Positions 45,237 through 57,663 of a stretch of DNA of 64,000 bases are shown in pieces. The position numbers were made by a program, and so were the translations under genes. The stretch spans positions 744,001-808,000 of the forward strand of contig JAGGHK010000001.1 of assembly GCA_024104275.1 (NCBI GenBank). Reading direction: 5' to 3'. The notes beneath the pieces were generated by a model. That model was not told the DNA's origin. It ran no database searches and saw only the letters and a list, made by a program, of their open reading frames with translations. The stretch comes from Bifidobacterium sp. Its GTDB lineage: Bacteria; Actinomycetota; Actinomycetes; Actinomycetales; Bifidobacteriaceae. Each line of letters starts with the position of its first letter. Positions within the stretch are counted from its first letter, which is position 1.

Positions 45237-46835
45237 ATGAGCGAAGTCATCACGGCAAACGACAAGGAATACGAAGCACGGGAAATGGCAGAGGCGCCGG
45301 GAGCGGACCAACCGATGGAAGACCGGACCAACAACCGCACGTTGCGACCCACGACTTCCAAGAAATTCGCGGAATTCATGAAGACCGGCTGGGACAACCA
45401 GGAGCCGGACATCAAGCCGCTGGAATCCAGCAAGTTCATCGGCGCACGCCTCGAGGCGCTGGGCAAGCGTTTTCCCGGCGAGCGCATCGTCATCCCCGCC
45501 GGCACGCCGAAGGTGCGCAACAACGATGACGACTACGCCTTCCGTCCCAATACGGAGTTTTCGTATTACACCGGACTTGGGCAGGATTACGAAGCAGGGG
45601 CGGTGCTCGTGCTGAACCCGGTCGATCCAGAAAGCCCCGAAGCCAAGGCCGGCAAGACGCATACGCCGGAGCTGTTCGTGGCCCCCCGCGCCGACAACAG
45701 CACCGAGGCCTATTACGTCGACGCCCATTACGGGGAATATTGGGTCGGCCCGCGCGCCGGCCTCAAAGAACTCAACGCGATGACCGGCATCGCCACCCAC
45801 GACATCGCCCAGCTGCCGGACGCTTTGGGTAAGGATGTCGGCACCGAGGCCGGCGCGGTGCGCATGCGCGTGGTTCGCTTGGCCGACCCGGAAATGACCG
45901 CAGAGGTCGAGAATGTGCGCGAGGCCAACGGCTTCCCCAACTTGACCACCAACGAAAAGGCCGATGACGAGCTGCAGGAGTTCGCCTCAACCGCCCGCAT
46001 GGTCAAGGATTCCTATGAAGTCGGCGAGATTCGCAAGGCCGTTGCCGCCACCAAGGACGGCTTCGACCGTATCCTCACCCGCCTGCCGGAAGCCGTCGGC
46101 AAGCCGCGCAGCGAGCGCATGCTGGAGGGCGAGTTCAACGCCGTCTCGCGCGAGGAGGGCAACACCGTCGGTTACGACACCATCATCGCTTCCGGCGAGC
46201 ACGCGCCGATTCTGCACTGGATGCGCAACACCGGCGTCGTCGGCCACGGCGAGATGCTGCTGATCGACGCGGGCATCGAGGTCGACAGCCTCTACACCGC
46301 CGACATCACCCGCACCTTCCCGGTGGACGGCAAGTTCACGCCGTTGCAGAAGAAGATCTATCAGGCGGTGCTCGACTCGCAACAGGCCGGCTTCGAAGCG
46401 GCCAAGCCGGGCGCCACCTATTCCGACATCCACCACGCCTGCATGCGCGTCATCGCACAGAAACTGCACGACTGGGGCATTTTGAAGGTCGACGTGGAGG
46501 AATCGCTCTCCCCCGAAGGCCAGCAGCACCGCCGTTGGCTCGCCTGCGGCGTGGCGCACCACCTCGGTCTCGACGTGCACGACTGCGCACAAGCTCGCTA
46601 CGAGTCCTACCAAGGCGCGAAAATCACGCCGGGCATGGTCTTCACCATCGAACCCGGTCTCTACTTCGCCAAGAACGACCTGCTGATTCCGCCGGAGATG
46701 CGCGGCATCGGCGTGCGTATCGAAGACGACGTCCTGATGACCGAAAACGGACCCGAATGGATCTCCAAGGATATCCCGAAGCAGATCGACGACGTAGAAG
46801 CGTGGATGGCGCAGCGCGCGGCCGCCAGAAAGTAA
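45237..46835 (+). CDS. Xaa-Pro aminopeptidase (M24B, PepP type)
   Basis: Removes an N-terminal residue before proline; cytoplasmic metallopeptidase. 532 residues. Creatinase N-domain contains EFSYYTGLG, then the pita-bread domain with metal ligands in LLIDAGIEVDSLYTADITRTF, VAHHLGLDVHD (His), TIEPGLYF (Glu) and GVRIEDDVLMT (Glu). A roughly 45-residue Asp/Glu-rich N-terminal extension precedes the fold. ATG at 45237 with AGGAGAACTGGC upstream. Confidence 0.93.
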   Translation: MSEVITANDKEYEAREMAEAPGADQPMEDRTNNRTLRPTTSKKFAEFMKTGWDNQEPDIKPLESSKFIGARLEALGKRFPGERIVIPAGTPKVRNNDDDYAFRPNTEFSYYTGLGQDYEAGAVLVLNPVDPESPEAKAGKTHTPELFVAPRADNSTEAYYVDAHYGEYWVGPRAGLKELNAMTGIATHDIAQLPDALGKDVGTEAGAVRMRVVRLADPEMTAEVENVREANGFPNLTTNEKADDELQEFASTARMVKDSYEVGEIRKAVAATKDGFDRILTRLPEAVGKPRSERMLEGEFNAVSREEGNTVGYDTIIASGEHAPILHWMRNTGVVGHGEMLLIDAGIEVDSLYTADITRTFPVDGKFTPLQKKIYQAVLDSQQAGFEAAKPGATYSDIHHACMRVIAQKLHDWGILKVDVEESLSPEGQQHRRWLACGVAHHLGLDVHDCAQARYESYQGAKITPGMVFTIEPGLYFAKNDLLIPPEMRGIGVRIEDDVLMTENGPEWISKDIPKQIDDVEAWMAQRAAARK

Positions 46836-46845
46836 AGAGGGGTAC

Positions 46846-47367
46846 ATGACCACACCATCGTTCATTGTCGAGCTGCGCAAGAAGATCGGGCATGATTTAT
46901 TGTGGCTCAATGGGGTAACGGGACTCGTGGAGGATTCGCGGGGGCGAATTCTGCTCGGGCAACGGGCCGATACCGGCGAATGGGCGATGGTCTACGGCAT
47001 CAACGAACCCGGCGAACAACCAGCCGACACCGTGGTGCGCGAAATCAAGGAGGAAACGGGCGTCGACGCCGAAGTGACCAATCTGGTGGCCGTCATCTCA
47101 TCGTCGGGTATCATCACCTACGCCAACGGCGATCGCACGCAATATATGGATCATTCCTTCCTTTGCCGCCTCAAGCATGGCGGCAACGCCGATCCGTTCG
47201 TCGGCGACGACGAAAGCCTCAAGGTCGGCTGGTTCTCGCGTGACGCCCTTCCCCAGCCGCTTGCCAAAAGCACTGTCGAACGTCTGAAAATTTTTGATGA
47301 ATACCAGCGCAACAAAGCTGCTGGTGACGCCCATGCCCTTTTCGTGGCTGATGGCCAACTTCGTTGA
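46846..47367 (+). CDS. Nudix hydrolase
   Basis: 173 residues with a complete Nudix box, GINEPGE then seven residues and REIKEETGV (near 45-67), unlike the degenerate one at 12746-13564. Likely hydrolyses a nucleoside diphosphate derivative; substrate not deducible. ATG at 46846 with AAGAGGGGTAC upstream, 10 bases after the aminopeptidase stop, so they are probably one transcript. The 214 bases to the next gene hold only a weak AAGC/GCTT repeat. Confidence 0.92.
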   Translation: MTTPSFIVELRKKIGHDLLWLNGVTGLVEDSRGRILLGQRADTGEWAMVYGINEPGEQPADTVVREIKEETGVDAEVTNLVAVISSSGIITYANGDRTQYMDHSFLCRLKHGGNADPFVGDDESLKVGWFSRDALPQPLAKSTVERLKIFDEYQRNKAAGDAHALFVADGQLR

Positions 47368-47581
47368 TTTAAAAGCAATTGCGCTTCAACCAAAGCAACC
47401 GGAAACCTGCTATCAGCATTCAGGCGTTAAATATCGACGGACTATATTTTGCTTCAAGACCTTCTTCACAATTGGATTTGCAGTTTTACGTTAACCTCGT
47501 TAATATATGAAGTCAGTTCATCAATATTCAATCGCTGTAACCAACGATTACGGATGCTGGAATGGCCCGAGGAGGTGTCAG

Positions 47582-48961
47582 GTGCACGAAAACAGTGAAT
47601 CTTCAACGCCTCAGCCTATTTCTTTGCCGGCTTTCTCGATCGACCATCTTGCCCCTTCTATGCCCGACTTTCCTGACGATCCCATTCGTGCCACCGCCCC
47701 GCAATCCGTGGTTTCGGAACGCAATCGTTCGAGGACCTTGTGGCATCTCTACCACTACGGCATCTCTTCGCGAGCGCAAATCGCCAAAGCGCTGGGGCTG
47801 ACACCCGCCGCCATCACCAAAATCACCGCACGTCTGATCGACGCCGGCGTCGTCACCGAAACCGGTGATATGAAAGGCAGCAAACGCCGCCGATCCATCG
47901 GACTCAAAATCGATAGCGGATGTTTCCACTTCATCGGCGTCAAATTCGCTCGCAGTTTGGTGCAGATCGGCGTCTTTGACCTGAAAGGCACGCGCCTGAG
48001 CCTCACCGACATGCCGCGCGTCAACGACAACACCATCGATGCCGCCATCGCCGCCACGCATAAAACCATCAACTCCCTGCTGGCAAGCGACCCCGATATC
48101 GTCGCCATCGGTATGGCGGTGCCCGGCCCCTATCTGCACGGCACCGGTTATGCGGCACTGGTTTCCAGCATGCCGCACTGGCGCAACATCAACTTCCAGA
48201 AGGAATTCGGCCAAGGCTGCCCTGTCCCCGTTTTCATCGAACAGGACGCGCGAGCCGGAGTGCTGGCACAACGGCTGTTCGGCGGACTTGACGATGCCGG
48301 AAGCCTGGCCTATTTCCTGCTCGGCGAAGGCGTCGGCCTCGGGGTCATCGAAAACGGCAGACTTGTTTACGGCAATCTCGGAGCCTCTACCGAACTCGGT
48401 CATGTCTCCATCGATGCCGTCAACGGCAGACAGTGCGAATGCGGGAATGTCGGCTGCCTTGAATGCTATTGCTCCGCGGGCGCAATCCACGAGCAGATCG
48501 ACAAACTGGGCATCGTTCAAGGCTCTTCTGCCATGACCCATATCGAAGCCTGCCAGGCGTTGTTCGCACTTGCCGAGAAGAAGAGCGGCGATGGCAGGAA
48601 GATCGGCAAAGCCCGAAGCCTGGTTGCCGACATCGGCCGTTACGTAGGCTACGGATGCGTGATCATCTGCAACGCCTTCAACCCGCGTCGCATCATCCTC
48701 GGAGACATCGGGGCGCTCGGCGGCGATCTGCTACTCGATGCGGCTCGACATGTGGTCGACGAACGCGTCATTCCCGAGATCGCGCAATCGACCGAAATCA
48801 CGCTTTCAGAGCTGCCTACAGACGCGGCCGTACTCGGAGCCGCAGCCACGGCCATCACCCGGTTTTTGGACCGTCCTTCCTATTTTCGCGCCATACACCC
48901 GCCAGGAAGCCGGGGACGACACGAAACGACAGTGCAAGGCCGAATCCGCGATGACTCCTAG
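47582..48961 (+). CDS. ROK-family transcriptional regulator
   Basis: 459 residues. About 50 residues of variable leader, then a winged helix (NRSRTLWHLYHYGISSRAQI, ALGLTPAAITKITARLI) and the ROK sugar-binding fold: AIGMAVPGPYLHGTG, FIEQDARAGVLAQRL, FLLGEGVGLGVIENGRL and zinc motif ECGNVGCLEC. The start is GTG at 47582, with GAGGAGG 6 bases before; a further ATG at 47507 lacks one. Sits just before the fructokinase gene on the same strand and probably responds to a related sugar. Confidence 0.88.
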   Translation: MHENSESSTPQPISLPAFSIDHLAPSMPDFPDDPIRATAPQSVVSERNRSRTLWHLYHYGISSRAQIAKALGLTPAAITKITARLIDAGVVTETGDMKGSKRRRSIGLKIDSGCFHFIGVKFARSLVQIGVFDLKGTRLSLTDMPRVNDNTIDAAIAATHKTINSLLASDPDIVAIGMAVPGPYLHGTGYAALVSSMPHWRNINFQKEFGQGCPVPVFIEQDARAGVLAQRLFGGLDDAGSLAYFLLGEGVGLGVIENGRLVYGNLGASTELGHVSIDAVNGRQCECGNVGCLECYCSAGAIHEQIDKLGIVQGSSAMTHIEACQALFALAEKKSGDGRKIGKARSLVADIGRYVGYGCVIICNAFNPRRIILGDIGALGGDLLLDAARHVVDERVIPEIAQSTEITLSELPTDAAVLGAAATAITRFLDRPSYFRAIHPPGSRGRHETTVQGRIRDDS

Positions 48962-49040
48962 CCAAAACAGGTAGTCTGGCAGACAAATCAGCATTTTCAA
49001 CATTTAAAACGTATAAACGGATGCAAGAAAGGATCACATC

Positions 49041-49937
49041 ATGACCAAACCAATCGTCGTCTCCTTGGGGGAACTGCTCTGGGACATGCTCCCCACCGGC
49101 AAACGCGCGGGCGGCGCCCCCGTCAATTTCGCTTATCACGCCGCGATGAACGGTGCGGAGGGCCACGCCATCAGCGCCGTCGGCGAAGACCCGCTAGGTG
49201 ACGAACTCGTCGAGGCCATCAAGAAGTCGGGCGTCGAATCCATCGTGCAGCGCAACGCCTGGCCCACCTCCACCGTCGAAGTGGCGCTCAAGAACGGCAT
49301 CCCGGAGTACACCATCATCAAGGGCGTGGCCTGGGACCACATCTCCTACACCCGCGAGCTGATCGAAATGGTCGAGAAGGCAGACGCAATCTGCTACGGA
49401 ACGCTCGCGTTGCGCAGCCAGGAGTCCCACGACACCATCGTGGAGCTCCTGAAGCACGCCAAGCCCACCGCCATGAAGTTCTTCGACATCAACATCCGCG
49501 GCGACCACTATTCCAAGGATCTGATCAACGAACTCCTTGGTTACGCCACCGTCTTCAAGATCAACGACGCCGAGTTGCTGCTTTTGCGCGACATGTTCGA
49601 CATCCGCGGCACCTCGGACGAAGAGGCCTGCAACTGGTTCATGGAGAAATACAACCTGAACTACGTCATCCTGACCGGTGGCTCGACTTTCAGCACTATC
49701 ATCGCGAAAGATGGGGAATCTTCGACGCTGGACACCCCGCGCGTCGACGTGGTCGATACCGTGGGCGCCGGCGATTCCTTCTCCGGCACGTTCACCGCCA
49801 AGGTGCTCACCGGCTCGTCGCTGGTTGACGCCCATCGCGCGGCCGTCAACACCGCCGCCTACGTCTGCACGAAGAACGGGGCCTGGCCGCAGTACCCGGA
49901 AACCATCCCGGACTATCTGGGCGAGGCCGAGAGATAA
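49041..49937 (+). CDS. Fructokinase (PfkB/ribokinase family)
   Basis: Phosphorylates a sugar, most likely fructose, with ATP. 298 residues. N-terminal VVSLGELLWDMLPTG and GGAPVNFAYHA, then TVGAGDSFSGTF with the catalytic Asp. ATG at 49041 with AAAGGATCACATC upstream, 79 bases after the regulator. The fructose preference comes from overall likeness to bifidobacterial fructokinase, not from a specific residue I can prove. Confidence 0.88.
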   Translation: MTKPIVVSLGELLWDMLPTGKRAGGAPVNFAYHAAMNGAEGHAISAVGEDPLGDELVEAIKKSGVESIVQRNAWPTSTVEVALKNGIPEYTIIKGVAWDHISYTRELIEMVEKADAICYGTLALRSQESHDTIVELLKHAKPTAMKFFDINIRGDHYSKDLINELLGYATVFKINDAELLLLRDMFDIRGTSDEEACNWFMEKYNLNYVILTGGSTFSTIIAKDGESSTLDTPRVDVVDTVGAGDSFSGTFTAKVLTGSSLVDAHRAAVNTAAYVCTKNGAWPQYPETIPDYLGEAER

Positions 49938-49963
49938 GGGCGAATCCATATTCATTATTAGCT

Positions 49964-50027
49964 CACACGCGATGTTGCTTTTCGCATAATATGTAATATT
50001 GATACGATACGAAAAGCAACATCGTGT
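49964..50027. terminator. Hairpin downstream of fructokinase gene
   Basis: Arms GATGTTGCTTTTCG (49971-49984) and CGAAAAGCAACATC (50010-50023) with AT-rich 25-base loop; the flanks CAC/GTG extend it. No clear T run; possible terminator and border of the following AT-richer block. Confidence 0.55.
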
Positions 50028-50140
50028 CATATATATGATATCTTTAAACGAGTTGAGAATTCACCCAAGGGATAGAGGTGGGAATAGTATTAAAAGACCG
50101 TTGTTTGATTACTATAATGCGCGGAAAGAGGTGGATTATC

Positions 50141-50662
50141 ATGATGGCCCTTGATATCGCAAACATGTTTATCATCAAGTATGGAAAGAAAGAGTACCTT
50201 ACCAACCTCAAGCTCAACAAGCTTGTCTACTATGCTCAGGCCGAATCATTAAAAGCCACCGGTAAAACGCTATTTGACGATCATATCGAAGCCTGGGAAT
50301 ACGGCCCCGTCGAGCGTAGCGTATACAACGCGTTCAAGGGATACGGAAAACGACGTGTGATACGGCCCGCACATGTTTCAACGCCACCGATTTGCGATGA
50401 AAATACACTGAGGGTTATCGATAGGGTTGCAGAACACTATGGTTCTCTTTCGGCCTTTGATCTCGTACGTTTTTCGCATCGTCCAGGATCAGCTTGGCAA
50501 AAAGCCTTCTCTCCAGATGTCGACAACGTAATCACAACTGAGATGATTATGAATTCGACCGATGGGGCTGATCGTCCGGATATCCGACATTCGTTGGCAC
50601 AGGGAGTAGCTACAGCAGAACGTGAATATCCAAACGCTCTACGCCTGCTCGAGAACTCCTGA
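50141..50662 (+). CDS. Panacea/SocA-domain (DUF4065) antitoxin
   Basis: 173 residues: ALDIANMFIIKYGKKEYLTNLKLNKLVYYAQAE and HIEAWEYGPVERSVYNAFKGYG are the core of the SocA-like Panacea domain, an all-helical antitoxin fold that pairs with diverse toxins. The Doc/Fic gene starts 3 bases after its stop, which supports the antitoxin call. ATG at 50141 (or the next ATG at 50144) with AAAGAGGTGG upstream. The coding sequence is visibly more AT-rich than the flanks, consistent with acquisition. Confidence 0.85.
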   Translation: MMALDIANMFIIKYGKKEYLTNLKLNKLVYYAQAESLKATGKTLFDDHIEAWEYGPVERSVYNAFKGYGKRRVIRPAHVSTPPICDENTLRVIDRVAEHYGSLSAFDLVRFSHRPGSAWQKAFSPDVDNVITTEMIMNSTDGADRPDIRHSLAQGVATAEREYPNALRLLENS

Positions 50663-50665
50663 CGT

Positions 50666-51136
50666 ATGCCAGCCAATCCTCCGCAGTATCGACCACTGCA
50701 GCTACATAACAAAGCTGAAGTCGAAGCATTTGTCGAATTTGTGATTAGCGTGCACGATCTCACGGTTTCAGAAGTGGGATTTCATGCAGGGAAGGATGGC
50801 GATGCCGAAAAAGCGGTGTCGCCATCCGTGTATGCTACGTTTGTCAGTGTCCGTTCCTCTACGTTCTGCGACATATTTGAGCAAATGGCGTTCTTCGCGG
50901 AGCATCTGTCAAAAGATCATCCATTTGGTGACGGCAACAAGCGTACGACAGTCAAATTGCTCATTGGTCTTATCCGCTCATCGGGCATCAAACTTGATAT
51001 GTTCGATTCACCGAATCCAGAGGACAACGAGTTGTATCAATGGATTCAAAAGCTTGTAACGAATAAAGCGGAATATCTCCAACTTGCCGATTTTCTACGC
51101 TCACGAGCCTCAATGGAACAATCCAGTAACCAATAA
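50666..51136 (+). CDS. Doc/Fic-family toxin
   Basis: 156 residues. The Fic-fold motif HPFGDGNKRTTVKLLIG lies near residues 85-101: HxFxDxNKR is the Doc form (phosphorylates EF-Tu), while HPFxxGNxR is the Fic AMP-transferase form; this one has features of both. The helix before it, FCDIFEQMAFFAEHLSKDHP, is also family-typical. ATG at 50666 directly after the antitoxin stop; weak ribosome-binding site suggests coupling. Confidence 0.85.
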   Translation: MPANPPQYRPLQLHNKAEVEAFVEFVISVHDLTVSEVGFHAGKDGDAEKAVSPSVYATFVSVRSSTFCDIFEQMAFFAEHLSKDHPFGDGNKRTTVKLLIGLIRSSGIKLDMFDSPNPEDNELYQWIQKLVTNKAEYLQLADFLRSRASMEQSSNQ

Positions 51137-51295
51137 TTTATACTCTGCGAAACGCGGCAACAATGTCAAACGCCACGAACTGACCTCGATGACATTTGAC
51201 ATATTCACTGCATGAAATCGTTATTCTGGTTTTCACTATAATTTGCTGACTTTATTGCCGTGTCGCAGACCATCTATTCGACATCCAGCGAAATC

Positions 51296-52639
51296 TCAGC
51301 GAATCCGACGTCCGGCGTACCAGACGTGTTCGACCTGCCAAGTCTTCGAATCGCTCAACAGAAGGTCGGCCGCATAGCCCGGCGAAAGCAGACCAAGCGG
51401 AGCACCCGTGACCGGGTTGGGACGGTCGAAGCCGAATGCGCGAGCCGGCCTCAGTGTGGCGGCTTCGACCGCATCGCTCGGAGCCATACCGAGTACATTG
51501 ACCGCGCGGGCAACCGAATGTTCCAGCAACAGCGTGGAGCCTGCGATGGCGCCGTTGGAGACCAGGCGGGCATGCCCGCCTTTCACCGTGACGTCAAGGG
51601 CACCCAGCTTGTAGGCTCCGTCCGGGCAATCCGTGGCCGACATCGAGTCGGTGATGAAAGCGATACAATGCGGCGCGAACTCGACCGCCATTTTCAAGAC
51701 CGGGTTCTGCACGTGGAAACCGTCGTTGATGAGCTCGATGGTGACGCGCGGATCTTCCACAGCCGCCGGAATCGGTCCCGGCTCGCGGTGTTTCAAGCCG
51801 TTCATCGCGTTGAAGATGTGGGTCAAGATTCCGGCTCCGGCCTCGAATCCGCGCTTGGCCGTTTCGTAATCGGCATCGCAATGACCCACTGCCGGCACGA
51901 CCCCGGCTTCGGCAAATCGCTTGATAGCAGAGATTCCATGCGGCAATTCCGGAGCGATGGTGATCTGGCGAATCGAGCCGTCGGCCGCTTCAAGCAGCTC
52001 GTCGACCAGATCATCGGTCGGGTCCTTCAGACAGTTCGGGTCGTGGGCGCCCTTGCGGGAAAGCGCAAGGAATGGCCCTTCCAAGTGGGCACCGAGCACA
52101 TCGGGACGCTTGCCCATCGCAGCCTTGACATTCTTGAGGTTCGCACACATCACATTCATCGGATCGGTGATCAGCGAGAGCACTTGGCGGGTGGTGCCGT
52201 GAACCAAATGGCCGGTACGGGCGATATCGATACCGTCCAAACCATCGTCGAACGAACGATTCCAAGAGCCATGCGCGTGGATATCGATATAGCCGGGAGT
52301 GAGATTCTTACCCTGCGCATCGACTTCTACCACGCCGCCTTTCATCTTCAATGGCGCGATTTCGCTCGAAGATGCGTTACCTTGATTCCCAACGGCATCT
52401 TCGGCAACTTCGTCAGGTCTCTCATCCGCAATGCCGAATCCGCGGCAAGCCGATACCAGAGACATTTCTCCGCTACCGGTCGCCTCGATTACACCATCGC
52501 GAGCAATGACCCAAAAGCCACGTTCAATACCCCGTGCGTCGATTTTCCGCGCGTTATGTACCACCAGCCAACGGATGGGCTCACCTTCGACGGCTTTCGT
52601 GACCTTTGCAACCGTTTGCTGCCTGTCTTCATCTGACAT
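51296..52639 (-). CDS. nagA: N-acetylglucosamine-6-phosphate deacetylase
   Basis: Removes acetate from GlcNAc-6-P before NagB. 447 residues. Amidohydrolase TIM barrel: YIDIHAHGSW metal His pair, GAHLEGPFLAL with the Glu ligand, VGHCDADYETAK with His, and FITDSMSATDCPDG with the catalytic Asp. The N-terminus WLVVHNARKIDARG is the small beta domain. An inserted Asn/Glu-rich stretch near residues 75-95 is unusual. ATG at 52639, 49 bases after nagB. Confidence 0.95.
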   Translation of the reverse strand: MSDEDRQQTVAKVTKAVEGEPIRWLVVHNARKIDARGIERGFWVIARDGVIEATGSGEMSLVSACRGFGIADERPDEVAEDAVGNQGNASSSEIAPLKMKGGVVEVDAQGKNLTPGYIDIHAHGSWNRSFDDGLDGIDIARTGHLVHGTTRQVLSLITDPMNVMCANLKNVKAAMGKRPDVLGAHLEGPFLALSRKGAHDPNCLKDPTDDLVDELLEAADGSIRQITIAPELPHGISAIKRFAEAGVVPAVGHCDADYETAKRGFEAGAGILTHIFNAMNGLKHREPGPIPAAVEDPRVTIELINDGFHVQNPVLKMAVEFAPHCIAFITDSMSATDCPDGAYKLGALDVTVKGGHARLVSNGAIAGSTLLLEHSVARAVNVLGMAPSDAVEAATLRPARAFGFDRPNPVTGAPLGLLSPGYAADLLLSDSKTWQVEHVWYAGRRIR

Positions 52640-52688
52640 TGCCGCTTCACATTCCTTCTTCTATTGTTTAGGATTGCTTCGTTATCAC

Positions 52689-53477
52689 TCAGATCTGTTG
52701 CCACGCCGGCTTATGCGCGTAGGCATAGCGGTAATAGTCCTTGTGCGCGAGCTTGGAGGCGGCGGCCTCATCGACGATGATGGTGGCGTGCGGATGCAGC
52801 TGCAGCGCGGAGGCCGGACAGAAGGCGCTGATGCCGCCCTCACAGGTCTCCCTGACAGCCTCGGCCTTGCCCTCGCCGAACGCGAGCAGGACCAGATGGC
52901 GCGCCTTCATGATCGTGCCGATGCCTTGCGTGATACAGTGGGTCGGCACCTGGTTGACATCGCCGTCGAAGAAACGGGCGTTGTCGATGCGGGTCTGCTC
53001 TGCCAGCGTCTTGATGCGGGTGCCGCTGGCGAGCGAGGAACCCGGCTCGTTGAAGCCAATGTGACCGTCGGTGCCGATGCCGAGAATCTGCACGTCGACG
53101 CCGCCAGCAGCCTCGATCGCGGCATCGTACTCGTGCCCGGCATCCTTGATGGTCTCGAGGTTGCCGTTGGGCACATGCACCTTGGCCGGATCAAGGCCCA
53201 GGGGCTCCACCACCGTGCGGGTGATGGTGCTGCGGTAGGACTGCGGATGTGCCGGGTCAAGGCCGGCGTACTCGTCAAGCGCGAATCCGCGGACCTGGCT
53301 GACATCGAGCTTGCGTACCTTGACCTGCGCGGCAAGATGGCGATAAGCGGCCAGCGGACTCGAACCCGTGGCCAGCCCCAGCACTGCATCCGGTTTGTTC
53401 TCGATCAGGTCCGCGACGCACTTGGCGTAGATCTCGCCGGCCGCGTCCTCGTCCTTCGTAATGATGATTTCTGCCAT
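52689..53477 (-). CDS. nagB: Glucosamine-6-phosphate deaminase
   Basis: Converts GlcN-6-P to fructose-6-P and ammonia. 262 residues. AVLGLATGSSPLAAYRHL, FALDEYAGLDPAHPQSYRS with the catalytic Asp, GIGTDGHIGFNEPGSSL with the catalytic His region. ATG at 53477 with AAGGAGAAATCAAT upstream. Middle gene of ROK kinase-nagB-nagA. Confidence 0.97.
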   Translation of the reverse strand: MAEIIITKDEDAAGEIYAKCVADLIENKPDAVLGLATGSSPLAAYRHLAAQVKVRKLDVSQVRGFALDEYAGLDPAHPQSYRSTITRTVVEPLGLDPAKVHVPNGNLETIKDAGHEYDAAIEAAGGVDVQILGIGTDGHIGFNEPGSSLASGTRIKTLAEQTRIDNARFFDGDVNQVPTHCITQGIGTIMKARHLVLLAFGEGKAEAVRETCEGGISAFCPASALQLHPHATIIVDEAAASKLAHKDYYRYAYAHKPAWQQI

Positions 53478-53522
53478 ATTGATTTCTCCTTAGAATATTG
53501 GTACTTCAGTAAAATCCATAGA

Positions 53523-54620
53523 TTATTTCGTCGCTACAGCGGCCATGGCGCAGGCCGCACCTATGCACCCGATCGGCTGGCGCGCATCCACGAGCGCGAC
53601 CCGCTCATCAAGTCGCAACGACGCGATGAACGGACTGTCGGCCGCACGGGTACGCAGCAACGAGCGAATCTCCTGCAACAGGGGCGCTCCCGTCTTGGCT
53701 GTCCCCCCACCAATCATGATCACCGAGGGATCGACCGTGACGGCGAGTACGTCGATGGCATCAACAATGGCATCAATGATTGCGGACAACGCATCGCATG
53801 CCGCAGCATGTCTGGTATCACCGGCATCATGAGCCACAGCGATGAGATCGGGCATAGGCGGGCTGGCGAAAGGCCACTGCCGCTCGATGGCATTCCCTCC
53901 AGCCACAGTCTCCAGACAACCTCGCTGTCCGCATGCGCATAGCCAGCGGTGCGGATCTACCGGTATATGGCCTATCTCACCGACAGCTCCACTGAACCCA
54001 CGATCCGGCTTCCCGCCACGCAGGATCCCCGCAGCCATGCCGGTACCCAGATTCAAGAAAACAAACGTATCGTCCGACGACACCACCCTGCCGCCATGAC
54101 CCTGCAAATCCGGATTGACCGCGTAGGCGCCCAAAGCAGCTGCATTGACATCGTTTTCCACGCACACTGGCACACCGGTTGCCCGACGAACCTCACCAGC
54201 CAAATCGAGGCGGGTGATGCCGAGATTAGCCACATTCTCTACCACGCCGGCATTGACATCCACCCTTCCCGGTACACCGATGCCAATGCCGACGATTTCG
54301 TCCACATGCACCCCGTTTTCGCCCGTCAGTGCGGAAACGACCTGTGTGACGTCAGTGACGACCTGTCGCGCGCCGCGCCTCGCAGGGACACGAGTCTGTG
54401 CCAGCACACGCGCATCACCTCTGGACCCGAAACGAAGCAACGCACCCGCGATTTTCGTTCCTCCGACATCGACGCCGATATAGCATCCCGGTTTCATGAT
54501 GAAAGCCGAGTGCGACGAACGCTTCTCATCGGATAAATCACCGTGCTCAGCATCGCCTTTTGCGTCCATTAGGTTCATTCTTTCCGAATTGCCTCCCAAC
54601 GTTTCATCCAGAGCCATCAT
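53523..54620 (-). CDS. ROK-family sugar kinase, probably GlcNAc/glucose kinase
   Basis: 365 residues. No DNA-binding domain, so a kinase rather than regulator. CYIGVDVGGTKIAGALL (near 45), VCVENDVNAAALGAY with the catalytic Asp, FLNLGTGMAAGIL and zinc site CACGQRGCLE. The first 40 residues are an acidic extension; the ATG at 54620 is accepted because GGGAGGA precedes it. Position upstream of nagB-nagA suggests it makes GlcNAc-6-P, but glucokinase activity is equally compatible. Confidence 0.8.
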   Translation of the reverse strand: MMALDETLGGNSERMNLMDAKGDAEHGDLSDEKRSSHSAFIMKPGCYIGVDVGGTKIAGALLRFGSRGDARVLAQTRVPARRGARQVVTDVTQVVSALTGENGVHVDEIVGIGIGVPGRVDVNAGVVENVANLGITRLDLAGEVRRATGVPVCVENDVNAAALGAYAVNPDLQGHGGRVVSSDDTFVFLNLGTGMAAGILRGGKPDRGFSGAVGEIGHIPVDPHRWLCACGQRGCLETVAGGNAIERQWPFASPPMPDLIAVAHDAGDTRHAAACDALSAIIDAIVDAIDVLAVTVDPSVIMIGGGTAKTGAPLLQEIRSLLRTRAADSPFIASLRLDERVALVDARQPIGCIGAACAMAAVATK

Positions 54621-54675
54621 TCATCGTCCTCCCAGTTTCCGCCGCTCTTTCGCCAATGACCACACTTTTCTGCGG

Positions 54676-54712
54676 CTCCGCTCCCCGGTCAACGCCTGAC
54701 CAGTGAGCGGAG
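54676..54712 (-). terminator. Hairpin after the uridylyltransferase gene
   Basis: Arms CTCCGCTC/GAGCGGAG with inner ACTGGTCA-type pairing, between lnpC and the ROK kinase. No T run, so it may attenuate or stabilise rather than end transcription. Confidence 0.45.
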
Positions 54713-54785
54713 TGCCCTTCCGCTTGCCTTGCCGTCCGTCACTCCATCAATTTATAGACGGCATGGCATCCGACGTCGTCGGACC

Positions 54786-57663
<2,878 letters not shown>

